Assembly: GCF_040712315.1 (NCBI RefSeq)
Contig: NC_134017.1
Span: 49,907,636-49,971,635 of the forward strand
Direction of reading: 5' to 3'
Length of the DNA: 64,000 bases
Source: Castanea sativa
Lineage: Eukaryota > Streptophyta > Magnoliopsida > Fagales > Fagaceae
The translations under genes and the position numbers were made by a program. Shown piece after piece: positions 45,238-58,458 of the stretch (the stretch's first letter is position 1; each line of letters starts with the position of its first letter). Below the pieces are notes generated by a model, which was not told where the DNA came from, did no database searches, and saw only the letters and a program-made list of their open reading frames with translations.

Positions 45238-48200
45238 CGCATTAAACTTAGATGGATACTTGAGTATTCAGTTGGCTTACCTACTAAGACTTATTTAATT
45301 GAATTACCCATTTGAATCTTGTCAATTTAACCCAAATATTTAATTAGGTTGGGTAAAGATTTATTCAAATTAAGTAAGTTATGAGTGAGTTAATAGGTTT
45401 AGGTAAAAATTGCCAGCTCTACAATATACGGGTCATATTGTATTGCTTGAGAAATTATACAGTATATGTAGAATTTGTTTTATTCAATTGAAATTAAAGT
45501 CAGGATCTCCAAATCTAGACTTATTTTCATTGCCTTCGAAGCGTGTCTAGAAGTTTGTAAATTTTGGGAAAATGACCCCTTTATTTCAATTTAATCTTGA
45601 TTCTCTCAAATTTTTAGTTGGTTGTACAGCACATAATATTTATTTAATTTTTTTAAAATGAGAAGGAAATAGCGCATTAATAAGAGATCTTATCCCAAAA
45701 TTTTATTAATACTTTCTCTCTTTTTCTCTCCCTCTTTATTCTAAACAATTCAAAATATCCTTGTCACACAGGATTTTTAAAGGGCAGGATCTCGGCGGTG
45801 TGCTTCCACGATCTCTGGTGAAGCTACACTACCTGACGTACCTGTAAGAAGAGTACCCATTATTTGTTTTACTAATTACCACTTCCATAATTGATTAACC
45901 ACATAATTGCACAATTTCCTCTTCATTGTAGTGATCTCGCTTGGAACTTCTTGAGTGGTAACATACCCCAAGAATGGGCTTCTACAAAGTTGGAATTTTT
46001 GTAAGTGATTCCTCTGTTCATGTCCAAGATTAGCCATTAAAGGCTCATTCTTATTTAATTAAATGAATTTGCTACAGGTACCTCGCTGTGAACAATTTAT
46101 CAGGACCAATTCCAAGCTTCTTGGGAGACATTACAACACTTAGAATTTTGTATGCTCTTATTTTATCATTCTTTCTCACCAAACAAATATAGGAAAATGC
46201 TTGAGTTACTATCAGTTCAACAACATAATGCTTACAAACTGATTTGGCAATAAAAGTGATCAGTGAACTTCAATCACCTATGCAGAAAAATTTGTAGTAT
46301 TTCTATCATCACTTGTTAAATAGACAATAAATTATGTCATACTTCCATTTGTTCTAACTGGCTTTAACATTTAAGAATATATTATACATTTTGGAATATA
46401 GAGAACAATCTGTTTTCAGGAATGGTTCCCCCTGAGCTTGGAAAGTTGGTTAACATGGAGAATCTGTGAGTTTCTTTGTGTTTTTTCCCTTAATTTTTCA
46501 AATAAATTTTGATTTGTCATTCTAAATTGTCATTGATTTGCTTAATCCTGAACCCATGAAGTGACCTCAACTTTAATTTTGGTGATTGTAGCATTCTTAG
46601 TGCTAACAATCTCTCAGGAGAGTTGCCAGTTGCGCTAACTAATTTGACCAAATTAAAAGAACTGTAAGTGATTGAAACCTTTTCCGTGGCTACTAGTACT
46701 TCAAGATTTTCCTTGAAAAAAATCTTAGTCATTTTGGTGACTGTAGCATACTTCTTGTTTGTATTTTGTTCAATAATGTTTCTGTTTTGGGATACATTCA
46801 GTAGAATTAGCAGTAGCAACTTCACTGGAAGAATGCCTGACTTTTTCCAAAGTTGGAAACAACTTGAGAAATTGTATGTGCTTTTTGTTACATCCTTATC
46901 TAAATCTCTTTAAAGTGAAAAGTTTCAGGTGTGATCTAAATCCATTTGAATTGTGTTGTTAACAGAGAGATCCAAGCTAGTGGTTTTGAGGGGCCAATTC
47001 CTTCTAACATTTCTATCTTGAGTAACTTAACTGAGCTGTGAGTTCTGCCTTTCAAGATAACAATTCTTAACTTAATCTCTAGGATATGCTCATGTGATGT
47101 TTTAATTAATGAAATTTAATGCTGAAGAGCTAACAGTTATTGATGGTGCAACTCTATGTAGAAGGATCAGTGACTTAGTTGGAGGGGGTTCAAAATTTCC
47201 AAACCTAGGAAGCAGCACACGCATGAAAAGATTGTAAGTCATTCTTTTGTTGAACATTGCTATAGATTGGAATGAAAACAAAATTTACCACAGTTTTGCT
47301 CACCAGAAGTTTATTTACATTGCAGAATGTTGAAGAGCTGTAATATCTCTGGACCAATTCCTAAATCTATATTGAACCTGATCCAACTTCAAACCTTGTA
47401 TATTGCTACTTTCATTTCTCCTTGTACCTCTTATTTTTAGCCTTTCTTAATGGAAAATGAGGTAGTGCAGCCCACAGATGATTGGACATTTGAACAGAAC
47501 ATGGTCAATTATCACATTTATTAATTATAGATATGTAAATATGAAAGTCTGAATCTTTTGGTAATATAACAGGTTATTTATATTTACAAATTTACGGGCT
47601 TAAAATTTGGTTAATGTTTTATTTTCTAGAACTTAGAGCAAGAAGTAATTTAAATACAAATTTTGGCATTAGTTTTTTAAAAAGTAGAATAGAAACTTTA
47701 GCTAAAATGGGAACTATTTGACAGAGATGTGGTATCAGAGCACACAATTATCTCAACTGATTAATGAGTTTCTCTATCATTTAGTTGTTACAATATATTG
47801 TGTTTTTTATTTTGACTTGCATCCTTTTTAGTAGTTGACATTTTTTTCTCATAATTTTTTCCATTTTCAGTTCGGATCTGTAGTTAAAAACCTTCTTTTC
47901 TTGCAGAGATCTCAGCTTCAACAGATTGGATGGAATTGTTCCAGATTTTGGTGGTTTATCGGAATTGAAGTATTTGTAATCTTCACAAAAAACCCCTTAA
48001 CTTAGTTCAATTGTAGTGTAAATTCAAATAAACAATTAGGCAGCTAAAGCACACAACTATATTTAACCAAGTTTGGCCTATTGGCCGACATCCATGGGTG
48101 AGTCTGCAAGGAGCTTCACTTTGTATACACCCAAAATTAGAATCCTACCCATTTGCTTTGTCTTTTAGAATAAGTTAAAACTTAAGTACAGTTCTTTAGG

Positions 48201-51200
48201 TGGAGTATATTAGGGTAAACCGTAAAACACATAGTTACATCGTTTGAATTTAAGTGTCCATAGAAAAGATGACATTGTTTGTGATTTATTGGTTAATTCA
48301 ACTATCTGTTTGAATTTAATTGGAGAACGTAATATGTTGCTCCTAAGGAATTCCACCTAAGTTTTTCCCTTTAGAATAACCCTAAAATGACCTTAAATAA
48401 CTAGGTCTTAACTAGAGAAAATAGAGTAGGACCCTTTAACATGGTGTCTGATTGGCATCCTTTTATTTTGGCAAGAATAATTTATTAAATCCAGTTTTTT
48501 TCTCACCTTTTGCCAAATAAACAAATAAAATAGCTTCAAAAAAAAAAAATTGAAAAAAAAAAATATATATATATATTTCTTTTGTCACCTTTCAGCAAAT
48601 CAGCTACCAGAAAATACCGGATGCCAAACTCACCTATGGTCATGCTATTAAGTGTTTAACCAGTGATATTTTTGTTTGTGTACTAAATAGGTTTCTGACA
48701 AGTAACTTGCTCACTGGGCCCATTCCAGAAGGGATCAAGGGCAAAGATAATACTCAGTAAGGGTTTACATCTTAAATTCTTCTTCAATTTTGTATTGACT
48801 TGTGAGTATAAAGAAACAAATTTTTGAAGTTACTACAATAATATTATGAGTAATGATAGTTACACTCTCCTTATTACTCACTCAAAGTACACACACTGCG
48901 ACATGATTGAAATCGTGTTTTTAAAACATGATTTTGCAATTTTAACTAAAATTGTGTTTTAATAAACACAATTCCAAAAGGCAGTGTGTGTGGAGTGTGC
49001 AATAGGAAGAGTGTGATAACATTTTTTGGGATGTTATATACTTCACTTTGGATAGTGCTTCATTTCATGGTCTCTTTTGGGGTTAGTTATAGTGAAAAGA
49101 CCTTGACAGCTACATCCTTCTATGTGACTTGTGTTTATAGCGAATCCAATATATGGTTTATGTAATAGAGAACTCTAGTATTAATACTTGCTCCACAAAT
49201 ATAGAAACCTACAATAGGTTTGGATCTCTTGGGCCACAATATCTTTGACACCACCTAAAACTTATGGCGGAACCTTGAGTTCCTAAGGACTTGAATGTCA
49301 TGAGAAATCTAGAAATGCACAAGACAAATGACGCTGATAGTGAATGGCCACTATTGATGATGATGGCTGACACCAATTGCCAAAACCAATAGATGGAAGT
49401 ATTGTGTGTGGATAGCGTTGATTGCGCCTGAATGACTTGGTGGTTCTAGTGGACTTAAATTGTGTGTACGGACGTTACCTCTTGTCAGTTACAATTTCTA
49501 TCCACACTTTGAATTACCTACCAGATTCGAATCCAAGGGGATTTCTGGGCTTTGTTGCCCTTGCATGTCTGGTTCTCTACCTCCTGCTTGTAGGTGATTG
49601 TGTTGTCAGGGCTTGATGGTTGAGGAATAGATTCATGATGGCTTGCCAAATATTGGGTACCATCTTAATGTGTATTGGGTACACGGCCTTAATGTGCTTT
49701 GGCCTGACAGCTTATGTCCACAGCAGAAAACCTTTGGTGGCTACTTCTTTTTTATATGACATGTGTTCAAAATGAAATTAATGTATGGTTTATAGAATTG
49801 AGAACTCTAACCTAACCCTAAACTAACTAGAAGTTAATATGCTTGATCTACAAGTATATGAGCCTACAATAGGCTTTGGCATCTTGAAACATAATTTCTA
49901 ACACTTTCCATCTTGAATAGTTTAAAATGTTGACAATTTTAACAAAATACTCTTTAAAATGTACTCCTGTTCTTGTTTGGAATTATAGTGAGTACAATAT
50001 AATAATTATGCTTTTTGTGTAGCCAAATAGATCTTTCTTACAATAATTTTTTAGAGAGTTCTGCACCATCATGTCGAGGCAATCTGTAAGTTCTTTACCT
50101 ACTGGAGCTTTACACACTTTGCTCTCTTCTTAACCTTTCCAGTTTTCTAAAACTAACTGATTTTTCCATTGCATCAGAAATTTGTTCAAAAGCTTTTCTG
50201 GAAGGGACAACTTGTAAGCTTCAAACTTGTAAACTTTTTAGAAGAACAGATGCTCTTAATGTTGTCCTTTTCACTTTTATCTTGGATAACTGACACTTTA
50301 TCTGCTTCACTGATTAAGAAATCTTAGTGAGTGCCTGAAGGACTCTCCATGTTCAAAAGGTAATTATATATCTATTGAAATCAAAGTATAAGTTATATGC
50401 TTCAGTTACCTAGTTGGGCCTGCTTCAGTTATTTTTTCGTCTTGTACAAGACAACTACATAAATTAATTAGAAATACAATGGAGAATTCATTGCTTTTTT
50501 ATTATGTCTGCTTGATTTGGTGCTGCTTCTATATAGATTTCTATAAAGTACATATAAATTGTGGTGGGAAAGCAAGTATCGTTGGAAACATAAAGTATGA
50601 AGCGGATGAAGATCCAGCTGGAGGAGCAAGTTTTTTTCGGAAGGAGAATTGGGGATTCAGTAGCTCCGGAAGATTTTGGGATATAAACACTACTGGAAAT
50701 GACTATGTAGCAAATAATGTATCCATACTCAAAATGAATGAGTCTGAACTATACACAAGTGCACGCCTGTCTCCTCTTTCAACTACATACTATGCCCGCT
50801 GCCTAGCAAATGGGCCTTATAAACTGAAACTTCACTTTGCGGAGATAGTAATCAGAGACAATAGATCTTTTGGCAGTCTTGGAAGGCGGATATTTGATAT
50901 TTATGTGCAGGTATTCTGTCAAATTTATTTCTATCTGTATATTATAGTAGAGGTGTTAATTGAGTTAATTTGCTGCAGGAAAAACTGGTGTTGAAAGATT
51001 TTGATATTGAAAATGCTGCACCAGGGGTTGATAAAGCAGTTGTTAGGGAATATAAAGCAAATGTAACAAATAAAGTTTTGATGATTCGCTTTTTTTGGGC
51101 TGGGAAAGGAACAACAGCTACCCCAAAGAGAGGAACATATGGTCCCCTCATATCAGCTATCTCTGTGGAAGCTGGTAATTGTATTGGAGATTGAGAATCT

Positions 51201-54200
51201 TCTTGTTGTTCAATTTCTTCCATACAAAGATTAGATTGATGAACTGTGGAATCATAGGAATTTAGTGGATCTAGAACTGCATATGCATCTGCATTTAGAT
51301 GAAAGACTCAAAACCATGTTAAAGTACATTTAGATGGAAGACTACAAAAAACTTTATTTGTCTTTTAACCATCTGTTGCTATCTTGCTTTGGATTTTCTG
51401 TATGGTGTTAGTTGTATTTCAGAATGCAGTCTTAAAATTACTGTCCTTAGTTATTTTTATTTTCTATAGATTTCAATCCCCCTGATGATGGCAAGATGAA
51501 GATATCCATTGTAGTCGGAGCTGTAGTTGCGGTGCTACTCCTCATTTTTATGATTTTGGGCATTCTTTGGTGGAAAGGTTGTTTGGGAGGGAGAAAATCA
51601 AGGGAAAATGGTAATCTGTGCAAATCTTATGTGGAAATTATAGACAGTATTCACTATCTCCTACTATGGCAGGAAGTTGGAACAATGTGTAGAAAATAAA
51701 AAAAATTATTTTTCTTTGTCTTTCCCTAGATGATCAACATTCCAAAGCACACTTTAAAAAGAAACAATAGGATTTCTGGGTCAGAGCATATGATCTTTTC
51801 TTTTGGATGATGCACGATTTGGGTCATTTAGTTCCAATTTCGATGATAATGAGCCCATGGAATCATGCCAAAAAAAAAAAGCCTTTATCATTGCTTTTTA
51901 AAAAAAAAAAAAAAATCTGCATAAAGTAATTTTTCAAATGAATAATGTGTTTTTGGCTTAAGTTCTCTGTAGTCGAGTGATGTCTGAAGATTTTCATAAA
52001 TTAAGTTTTTGATAGAGAGAATATTATTTTGAAAGATTTCACTCTCAACTTGTCCTCAAAGTCACATGAAATTTGGTTTGTTTGTTTAATATTCTTATTT
52101 CAGTTGCAAAATGATCTTGTGACAAGTGTCAAGCCATCTCATTCTATGATAAATGAATGGAATATTTCACCTTTCCATTTAGTTTTTTGATTCCCAATAA
52201 AGTACTTGTAATTGAGAAAGAGGAAAATGACAAAATCTAAAAACTTAGGGTTTCCTGTACTTGTTCATACTTCATATATTTCTCCTTCCCCCCCCCCCCT
52301 CTCACAGCTTTTGCTACAACAAAGTGCCATCCAAAAGACTTTTATTTTCTTATCCTCTTCAAGATTCATCTAACTAGTCCAGAGGCATGCATCTGTTTTT
52401 TGGTTAAACATTGGTCTTGTTATACTATAAGATGCATTCTGACATCTTAGTTGATGCCTTTGACAGAGTTAAAAGGATTAGACCTGCAAACTGGTTTTTT
52501 TACATATAGACAAATAAAAGCTGCCACTAATAACTTCAATGCTGCAAACAAGTTGGGGGAGGGTGGTTTTGGATCAGTTTACAAGGTACCTAACAACTCT
52601 TTTTCTATTCTAGAATGATTTTTCTTTTCATCCTTTTATTCTTATTCTTATTCTCCTTATTGATCCTTGAAATTTGAAGAGTTACACAATAAAATACATG
52701 CCTGAAAATATATATTTTTCTATTCTTGATGCAGGGTATACTATCTGATGGTATAGTAATTGCGGTTAAGCAACTTTCATCAAAATCAAGGCAAGGAAGC
52801 CGTGAATTTGTGAATGAAATAGGCATGATATCTGGTTTACAACATCCAAATCTTGTTAGACTGTATGGATGTTGTATTGAAGGAAAACAATTATTGTTGG
52901 TATATGAGTACATGGAAAACAATAGCCTTGCACGTGCTTTGTTTGGTAAGCTAATGTTTTATACCTTACCATGCATTTTATGTTGATAATAGAAGAATGA
53001 GGACAAACACTAATCATAAATTTCATTGATTGGGTTATGGACATCAATTTCAGATCCTGTAGATAGCCAGTTAAAATTGGACTGGCCTGCAAGACAGAAA
53101 ATATGTGTTGGTATAGCAAAAGGCCTGGCTTTCTTGCACGAGGAATCAACGCTGAAAATTGTTCATAGAGACATCAAATCTACTAACGTGTTGCTTGACA
53201 GAGACCTTAACCCTAAGATCTCTGACTTTGGTTTGGCCAAGCTCGATGAAGAGGAGAACACGCACATTAGCACCAGAATTGCTGGAACAATGTGAGCTAA
53301 CTTTCTTACTTTTGCCCCCTCTGTACTTCTTTTGGAGTTTTTTTTTTCCTTCTCTTCTATTTCATTACAGATCTTGATTATGAGGTATTGTGAATTCATG
53401 CTGATCTTATACGTCGGTAATTTGAGTTGTGACCTAAAAGCACACCAGAATATGTCTGGAATGAAATCTCTGCACTAAGACAAGTGTAGAAAATACTGTC
53501 AGAAGAGTATTGGCCAAAGTACTTGACTGGATCTTATATCTATTTGGCATCAACATGTAATAAGGTCCATGCTTTTTAAACTGAATTCCGATGCTACACC
53601 CATTTTGAGAGAAGGGACTAGAATGGCAATCCACCTCACCACAACAATATTCCACACCAATTTACACCAATCCACGTCACCACTTGTAACTCTTATGGCG
53701 TCCCAAGTAGAATGGCAAGAAAACCAGCACTTGTTGTAAGAGTCCACCTCACCTTATCTTCATCATGCAACTGATCCAGCAAGCATTCTAACTAGACAAC
53801 ACTAATAGCTTCACTTCTAGGTGGTTTCCATTGCCATTCACCATTCAAAGTAACACTAGACGCTCTTGAAACTGCCTTCAGCACCAATCATGATCAATCA
53901 AGTCCAACAAAATCAATTATCATTATAGGTCAAATTCTATGGCCAAACCATAATGTCCCCACCTTCTCACATAAACAGGGAGATATAGCAGACTAGTTGT
54001 ATGGAATGATTCTCTCCCCTGAACAACACCCCCCCCCCCCCAAGAAAAAATCTTTTAGTGCAACTACTCATTAAATTTGATCAACTTTGAAACTTTTAGA
54101 AAACATAATATCTCTATTTTAATTTACTTATTACTCTTGCTTTAGTTGTTTTATTATTGCTTCTTGCTCAATGAAGCTAAACTCACTTCTGGTGACCTTA

Positions 54201-56580
54201 TTAATTGCAAGTTGCATACATAACAATTGATTGGTAATCTGATGGTTGGTAATTGACTGAAGTTGGCCTTTTTGGATTTAAAAGTTTATAAGATCATATT
54301 AGTGAACCAAATATCATGATAAATTTATGTGCTGCAGAGGCTATATGGCACCAGAATATGCATTATGGGGTCATCTAACCTACAAAGCGGATGTTTATAG
54401 TTTTGGAGTTGTTGCATTGGAAATTATTGCTGGGAAGAACAACATGAAATATCGACCAAATCAGAACTTTGTATGCCTTTTAGATTGGGTAAGATACATC
54501 ATTCTCGTGTTGTTTTGAAACGTACAGCTAAAAGAATATAATGAACAAAAGTTTTTTTTTTTTTTGGGGTAGAAATATGAACCCAAGTTTCTTCTTTTGG
54601 AACTACTCTATTTGACTAGGTCAACCTGCTTTATGTTTCATTGGGTTTAAGTTGGAAAATAAGCATCATTTAGTTGAAAATATACATGTGAGAGAGTTAG
54701 GCAAATTATGTAGGCTTTTTATTTTTGGTTGTATCTTCAAGGTTCAAGTTGCATAAGGGGTTGTAAACGAGTCGAGCCGAGCCAAGTATTAAAATTTCAA
54801 GGCTTGTTCATTTAATTTTATTTTGAACACGAGCTGAGCTCAAGCTCATCACCAACCAAGATTAATGTTCAAGCTTAGTTCATTTTCTTATCAAACAAGC
54901 ACGAGCTTGTTCACAAGATACTTGATCAACTTATTATTTTCCCATATATAATAAAATCATGACTAAATTTTTTACCCCTTCACAAATCTATGAATTTTTT
55001 TACTACTAATGCGCTCTATATTATCAATAACATATAATAACTAATTTGATATTATATGAACCTATTTACAAACCTACATAATCCATTCTATATAAATATA
55101 ATTTTAGACAAGTATACATACAAAACTATAACATTAGATATTGTCAAATCAAACTTTCATGTTCACAAGCTTATTCACCAACACATTATTATGTTTTAGT
55201 TCGTCTAGTTTAATATTATCTTGGGTAAGGCTGCCCCGTATTCTCCATAATGTTTTTTCTTAGTTTTGGTTAATAACATTTCATTTAGCAAAAAAAAAAA
55301 ACCTTTTCCCAAGCTAAGCTTGAGTTGTTCATAAACAGTTTTTGTTCACTTACAAGTATAACTAAATTTTATTTGTTGGAATTAACGTGATGTGCTGATG
55401 AGTGATGTTGTCTTAACATCATATAATTCAATAACACTATCCACAGGTTCTAATTATCGGAAGGAAAAAAAATGTACGTGAGTTCTTTCCATGAAAAACT
55501 TGGATTTGATCTCCAAACTTCTACTTTTTTATGAACAAACACAGACACACACCAAAAAAAAAACTCATTAGATATCTTTAAAATACCGGAAAATTAAATT
55601 ATATTTGGCTAATAAATGAAAAGGATGAATTTACAAAACAAATGTTGATATTAATTGCTTTTATATTTTAATGAAAATATCATTCTTTTTTAGTTATTAA
55701 CTGTTAATTTTTATCATCGTGCACTCTTGGTGTAGTGATTACTCTATAAGCATAAATATTTGTGGGGTGTAGGGGGCGAAGAATGGGGTTCAAGTCTCCA
55801 GGAGGGAGCTTTACTCATATATACACTTAGATTAGGTTAGAGTATAAATTCTATCTTGTAAAAAAAAAAAATGTTAATTTTCTTTTCTTATTTTAATTAG
55901 TCATGTTTATTTCATGCACTATTACACAAATAGTGCATCCACTCACAAAAAACAGGGGAAAACGTGACTTGAAGTCTCGATTTCGAAGTTTGAAATTGTG
56001 ACTTCAACTTCCAAATTGTGACTTCAAGTAATGTTTTCCCTTATGTGAGCATTTGTACTATGTGTGTGATAGTATTTTCCCATTTAATTAACATGGTAGC
56101 CTATTGTTTGCCAACTTGGGGAACATCATTGATAGAAAAACGCATAATTGAATTGTTTGTTTTTTCTTTTAATAACTTACAAACTCTTTTCATTTGTCAT
56201 TTTAGGCCATCGTGTTACAACAGAGAGGGGATTTGATGGAATTGGTGGATCCAGAATTGGGGTTTGATTTCAGCAAGGAAGAGGCACTTAGAATGATTAA
56301 AGTATCTTTATTATGCACTAATCCATCACCAGTGCTTAGGCCTGTCATGACTGCAGTGGTGAACATGCTTGAAGGCCGGATAGTCATTGATGAATTGACA
56401 AGAGGTCCAAGTGTTTATGGCGAAGAATGGGGATTTGAAGCCTTAAGAGATCAACATGGTGAGAGCTCACGACCAAACTCAATGGAAAGTCAAAGCCTTG
56501 TTCAATCATCAAATGCAACATGGATTGGTTCTTCTTCTACATCTGCCCACAATATCTATTCCACCAATCAAAATGAATGA
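41667..56580 (+). CDS. LRR receptor-like serine/threonine kinase with malectin-like domain (LRR VIII-2 type), 24 exons
   Basis: Plasma-membrane receptor kinase of the At1g53430/At1g53440-like group. Exons: 41667-41769, 44873-45050, 45772-45843, 45932-46000, 46078-46149, 46376-46465 (acceptor tentative), 46592-46663, 46802-46873, 46966-47037, 47162-47233, 47326-47397, 47907-47975, 48691-48756, 50023-50085, 50178-50213, 50319-50359, 50549-50910, 50979-51174, 51470-51610, 52467-52585, 52735-52945, 53054-53291, 54338-54488, 56206-56580. They join without a stop to 1,003 residues, the usual family length. Order: signal peptide (1-22), LRRs in 66-90-bp same-phase exons (about 93-400), malectin-like domain (about 407-592), transmembrane helix (about 601-625), kinase (about 665-940) with GEGGFG, AVKQL lysine 691, HRDIK aspartate 789, DFG 807 and GTIGYMAPEY. 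An RD kinase, so probably active. The ligand cannot be read from the sequence. Confidence 0.9.
41770..44872 (+). other. Intron 1 of the receptor kinase (3.1 kb)
   Basis: Bounded by GAAG/GTCAGG and CCTGCAG. AT-rich, with a (TA) microsatellite at about 42165-42226 and a shorter one near 43885. The long first intron separates the signal-peptide exon from the rest. No other gene seen inside. Confidence 0.75.
45186..45233. repeat. TA microsatellite in intron 2
   Basis: An uninterrupted run of TA dinucleotides, about 24 units, in intron 2 of the receptor kinase. Confidence 0.9.
48757..50022 (+). other. Intron 13 with a pair of diverged direct repeats
   Basis: Two related stretches, about 49085-49260 and 49710-49915, share in the same order GACAGCT, ATGTGACTTGTGTT/ATGACATGTGTT, ATATGGTTTAT/GTATGGTTTAT, GAGAACTCTA and CCTACAATAGG(T/C)TT(T)GG. 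They run in the same orientation about 620 bp apart. This could be a short non-autonomous retroelement with diverged ends, or an old duplication. The small open frames between them have no support. Confidence 0.5.
54767..55353. mobile_element. Insertion in the last intron, absent from the paralogous site
   Basis: The intact gene has about 590 bp, beginning GGGTTGTAAACGAGTCGAGCCGAGCC, after GGTTCAAGTTGCATAAG. The duplicate at about 23180 passes directly from that same word to its flanking sequence (TTCATTGGAATC versus TTTGTTGGAATT). The insert carries AAGCTTGAGTTGTTCATAAAC near its right end and GAGCTTGTTCA words inside, a pattern I associate with a widespread plant repeat. Superfamily not assigned; target duplication unclear. 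Confidence 0.65.
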
Positions 56581-56594
56581 GGAGTGTGGATGGC

Positions 56595-56600
56595 AATAAA
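56595..56600 (+). terminator. Possible polyadenylation signal of the receptor-kinase gene
   Basis: AATAAA 15 bp after the stop codon. Plant signals are loose and this one is very near the stop, so a downstream site is also possible. Confidence 0.3.
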
Positions 56601-57240
56601 TGTGGGATTTTAAGTAAAATTAGTTAACATAGGCATGTAATAACTCACAAACATGGTTAATAGTGTTTTGCTCACCGTTAAATCTAACGATAATCTACGG
56701 TTTAAAAAAATGTATACCTTGAACTTATCTCATATATATAAAAGCAACTAAGCCTCCAGCTTATGTGACAAGCATTGTGCTTGTGTAATGATAAGAAACT
56801 ATGAGCTTTGTGGTTTTAATTCCAAGATAATACTTTGAATGGGATTTGGTTGGGAGAGAGACATTGCCAACTTGTGAAGCTAAACGGTATTTTCCAAAAT
56901 TATTCCTTCTTGATGATTATAAACTTTACATTAGACAGTGTCACAGTATAGTGATTTAAAAAAGTAAAGAAAAAGAGTGATTTAAAAAAAATAGTCTCAA
57001 TTTATAACTTAAGAACTAGTTTAATTTAAATGCTTCAAAAAAATAATTTAATTTTAGACAGAATCTTCGACATATCCTCATCAAATTCATGGACATAATT
57101 TTGACCAAACTACTCTTAAAAAAACTTCAAATAGAGGGAGAAAAAAAAAAAAAAACATTTTGATTTTCGCCACAGAAAATACATTGTAACGGCAAACAAC
57201 TCCATACCATCTCTGTCCAGATTTTGATCTAAAGCTTGAA
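56601..57240. other. 3' flank of the receptor-kinase gene
   Basis: About 56745-56945 is paralogous to the flank of the orphan exon (about 38005-38180), sharing AACTATGAGCTTTGTGG and AGATAATACTTTGAATGG. The intact copy has about 130 bp (56610-56740) that the remnant lacks. No other gene. Confidence 0.6.
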
Positions 57241-57775
57241 AGAATTCCATGAAGTCCTGCTCAGTGCTCCACGCGATGTTTTTTTTCTACAGCTTTCTCA
57301 TGCTCATTAACTACGTACACATTATATGCAGCTATATATGCAAGTCCAAAGGCAATGTATCACTGCTTATTAGCTAGTACCTGATGCTGATGACCACCCA
57401 CCTTGGACTCTCCTTTCTGTAGGTTGTAGTAGCTGCATCTACTTTTAACAGTATATTCACCAGAGAGCCATTTGGCATTGATATAATTAAGCCAAGGATG
57501 GTCGAGGAAGGCTCAAAATCTGATAAACTAGGGGGTACCAAACAATACACAGATCGAAGCCTTGGATTGGTTGGTTCATTCCACATTCTCCCTGCCCCTG
57601 GTGCAATTTAAGACAGCCATATGCCATTTTAGGCATATTATCGGTACAATCTGTAAATTTATACCAAAATTGCCTCCAGGCCGGCCCAAGGCCTAGGCCT
57701 AAGGCCCCAGCTCCATTATAAAAAGGCCCAAATATTTTTAATGATAACTGACTTCTTTTTAAAAAGAACATAAAA
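57241..57775 (-). other. Unrecognised low-confidence coding-like stretch and GC-rich repeat
   Basis: On the minus strand, broken frames read KVDAATTTYRKESPR and YIAFGLAYIAAYNVYVVNEHEKA. The first resembles the start of a LINE-type RNase H domain, but I cannot confirm it. At about 57680-57712 lies a palindromic GGCCTAGGCCTAAGGCC segment. Probably a transposon relic. Confidence 0.25.
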
Positions 57776-58458
57776 AAATAAAAAAATTGGTGTGCTATTT
57801 TCCCACCACTGCTTGGAAATATAATATTACAAATATATATTTTGAATCGTCAAATGTTAATTACATTTTCCTAACTAACAGATTGAGGCTTTAAACATTA
57901 GGCACATAATCTCTGTCATGACCACACACCAAATAATGTCTACTTCTCTTAGTGGAGGTTAAGCATAATTTTGAGTTGTTAGACTCAAGAGCGTTAGAGA
58001 TGTTTAATCAAATCTGGCCAAATGGGTTATATATATATATATATATACCATAAGGGGGCAGAAGAGCTTAAAATAATAACAGTAGATATTTTAACACAAT
58101 TTTAATAATAGATTAAAACACTTACAGGAGGTAATAGTAGATACAAAGATTTGAGATAGAATTGGAAAAGGGTTACAAGCTTAGGACCTTCTAGAGGTAG
58201 CATAGAACTGTAGGGAATTTGAAACTAAGAAAATCGAGTGATGCCTCTAACTTGAAAGGGACATCCCTTTTATTAGAAAAATAAAACACTATTTAAACAA
58301 TGAATAGTGAACACTAAATATTAGGTTAGCAATGCATGCGCTATCTGGAGAAGGAATCATCCCCTGTGGGGAACAGCCAAAGCAAGAGCCAATCTTTTAT
58401 CAGGGATTCAAAACAGCTTTAATAGAATTAGTGGAGTTGGTGCAGCTTTAGTAGGGAA
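57776..58458. other. AT-rich spacer
   Basis: No gene seen. A TA run is at about 58030-58048. Confidence 0.5.

Noticed and set aside
49422..49616. 64-residue open frame in intron 13 as an extra exon or small gene
   Set aside because: No splice-compatible borders, no similarity to the receptor family, and it lies between the diverged direct repeats.
52289..52303. C-runs at about 52290 and 54025 as functional G-quadruplex sites
   Set aside because: Single homopolymer tracts in introns, likely slippage; no four-tract pattern.
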